From positions 1-32,847 of the forward strand of contig JAAYQJ010000208.1 of assembly GCA_012519355.1 (NCBI GenBank): a stretch of 32,847 nt of DNA. Direction: 5' to 3'. Below are positions 32,352 through 32,847 of the stretch, one piece after another; position 1 is the stretch's first letter, and every line of letters starts with the position of its first letter. The stretch is from Tissierellia bacterium. GTDB lineage: Bacteria > Bacillota > Clostridia > Tissierellales > Tissierellaceae. The notes under the pieces are model-generated. The model worked only from the letters and a program-made list of their open reading frames with translations, was not told where the DNA came from and did no database searches. Made by a program: the position numbers and the translations under genes.

Positions 32352-32573
32352 TTATACCTCCATGGAAAATGTTTCTTCTTTCATATCATCTTCGTCTTCT
32401 AGTAAAATTTTTATTTCTCCCTCAGCCTTAGTGATTAAGTCTTTACAGTGGTTAAATAGCATAACCCCTCTTTTAAATTTTTCAATGGATTCCTTTAATG
32501 TACAATCCTCACTTTCAAGTTCTATTAAAATCTTTTCTAACTCCAAAACAGCTTCTTCATAAGTTAACTTCAT
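32352..32573 (-). CDS. xseB: Exodeoxyribonuclease VII small subunit
   Basis: A 73-residue alpha-helical subunit of exonuclease VII (single-strand DNA exonuclease acting both ways). The family pattern TYEEAVLELEKILIELESEDCTLKESIEKFKRGV is plain, with an acidic C-terminus. Its start overlaps the end of xseA by 17 nt, and AAAGGGGAG lies just upstream. Confidence 0.95.
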   Translation of the reverse strand: MKLTYEEAVLELEKILIELESEDCTLKESIEKFKRGVMLFNHCKDLITKAEGEIKILLEDEDDMKEETFSMEV

Positions 32574-32781
32574 CTATTTTCTCCCCTTTGTCAATATTCT
32601 CTACTCTTGATAAGACCTTCCCATCCCTTAATATTATGCCAATTTCATCACCTAATTTAACATTATCTATAGATTTTACTAGATTACCCCTATTGTCTAC
32701 TATAATACCATAGCCTTTATCTATGGCTATATTTGGATTAAGTAGTTCTAGTTTTCCTTTTAATATCTTTAGGGATTTACA
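32557..32781 (-). CDS. xseA: Exodeoxyribonuclease VII large subunit (partial, C-terminal end only)
   Basis: About 75 C-terminal residues of XseA. Visible are the closing coiled-coil end (KGKLELLNPNIAIDKGYG) and the C-terminal beta hairpin (GIIVDNRGNLVKS ... DEIGIILRDGKVLSRVENI), typical of the family. It ends with TGA inside xseB. Reading upstream, the frame hits an in-frame TAG at 32782-32784; the sequence beyond looks like XseA coiled-coil on the opposite strand, so the break is probably an assembly fold-back rather than a real gene end. The N-terminal ~80% lies outside the window. Confidence 0.85.
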   Translation of the reverse strand, partial: CKSLKILKGKLELLNPNIAIDKGYGIIVDNRGNLVKSIDNVKLGDEIGIILRDGKVLSRVENIDKGEKIDEVNL

Positions 32782-32847
32782 CTACAAATTGGAGAAGAAA
32801 CTTAATGAAAAAAAATCTGAACTCTTAGAATTAAAATGAAAACTAGA
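32774..32847 (+). other. Inverted XseA-like coiled-coil fragment at the right edge (probable chimera)
   Basis: Read on the plus strand, 32774 to 32836 gives DLHYKLEKKLNEKKSELLEL, the helix that normally precedes the NP-x-GYGI end of XseA, then TGA and KL. Its last bases (TTAAAATGAAAACTAGA) resemble minus-strand xseA just left of it (TTAAAAGGAAAACTAGA). A piece of XseA on the wrong strand at a sequence end is typical of a fold-back joining artefact. The evidence is limited to ~75 bases. Confidence 0.6.

Noticed and set aside
1..32847. tRNA, rRNA, riboswitch, CRISPR, transposon or prophage elements
   Set aside because: None recognised; gaps are below 300 bases and show only promoters, hairpins and terminators.

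Overview
The window (32,847 bp) is AT-rich, and every gene supported here lies on the minus strand. Gene order and sporulation genes (spo0A, spoIVB, spoIIM, dacF, dacB, ytfJ) point to an endospore-forming anaerobic Firmicute of the class Clostridia; a Tissierellales-like member is my guess, not a demonstrated placement. The window cuts an ispH-rpsA fusion gene at its left end and xseA at its right end. The last ~75 bases look like an inverted piece of xseA, which suggests a contig-end chimera. No rRNA, tRNA, CRISPR array, insertion sequence or prophage was found, and no gene-free stretch exceeds 300 bases.

In the direction of transcription (high to low coordinates): (1) xseA (3' end)-xseB-ispA-tlyA-recN: exonuclease VII, farnesyl diphosphate synthesis, rRNA methylation and recombination repair, closed by a strong terminator at 28838-28871. 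dxs, nadK and argR, often found here in relatives, are absent. (2) spoIVB and spo0A, each followed by a hairpin terminator; spo0A has a sigma-H-like promoter with a Spo0A box on it. (3) steA-steB-GT2-GT4-DUF3866-nudix: a membrane and envelope gene set of largely unknown function. steA carries an in-frame TGA. (4) spoIIM-xerD-punA-pdp-dacF: sporulation, chromosome dimer resolution and nucleoside salvage, with sigma-E-like and sigma-F-like promoter candidates. (5) site-2 protease-scpA-scpB (condensin accessory), then ytfI-ytfJ and dacB-rluB-GNAT-mnmM-oadA/pycB, ending at a clear terminator (8920-8946). (6) korD-korA-korB-korC-rpiR: a self-contained operon for a four-subunit 2-oxoacid:ferredoxin oxidoreductase with its own RpiR-type regulator, bounded by terminators and preceded by an 18-bp repeat array laid over the promoter. 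(7) histidine phosphatase-FAD oxidoreductase-aroH-cmk-plsC-ispH/rpsA: housekeeping metabolism and translation.

The most interesting items are the kor operon with its built-in RpiR regulator and promoter repeats (a possible link between phosphosugar sensing and ferredoxin-dependent 2-oxoacid metabolism), the steA nonsense codon inside the SteA/SteB/glycosyltransferase cluster, a XerD that appears to lack two of six canonical catalytic residues, and a possible internal translation start that would release a stand-alone S1 protein from the ispH-rpsA fusion.
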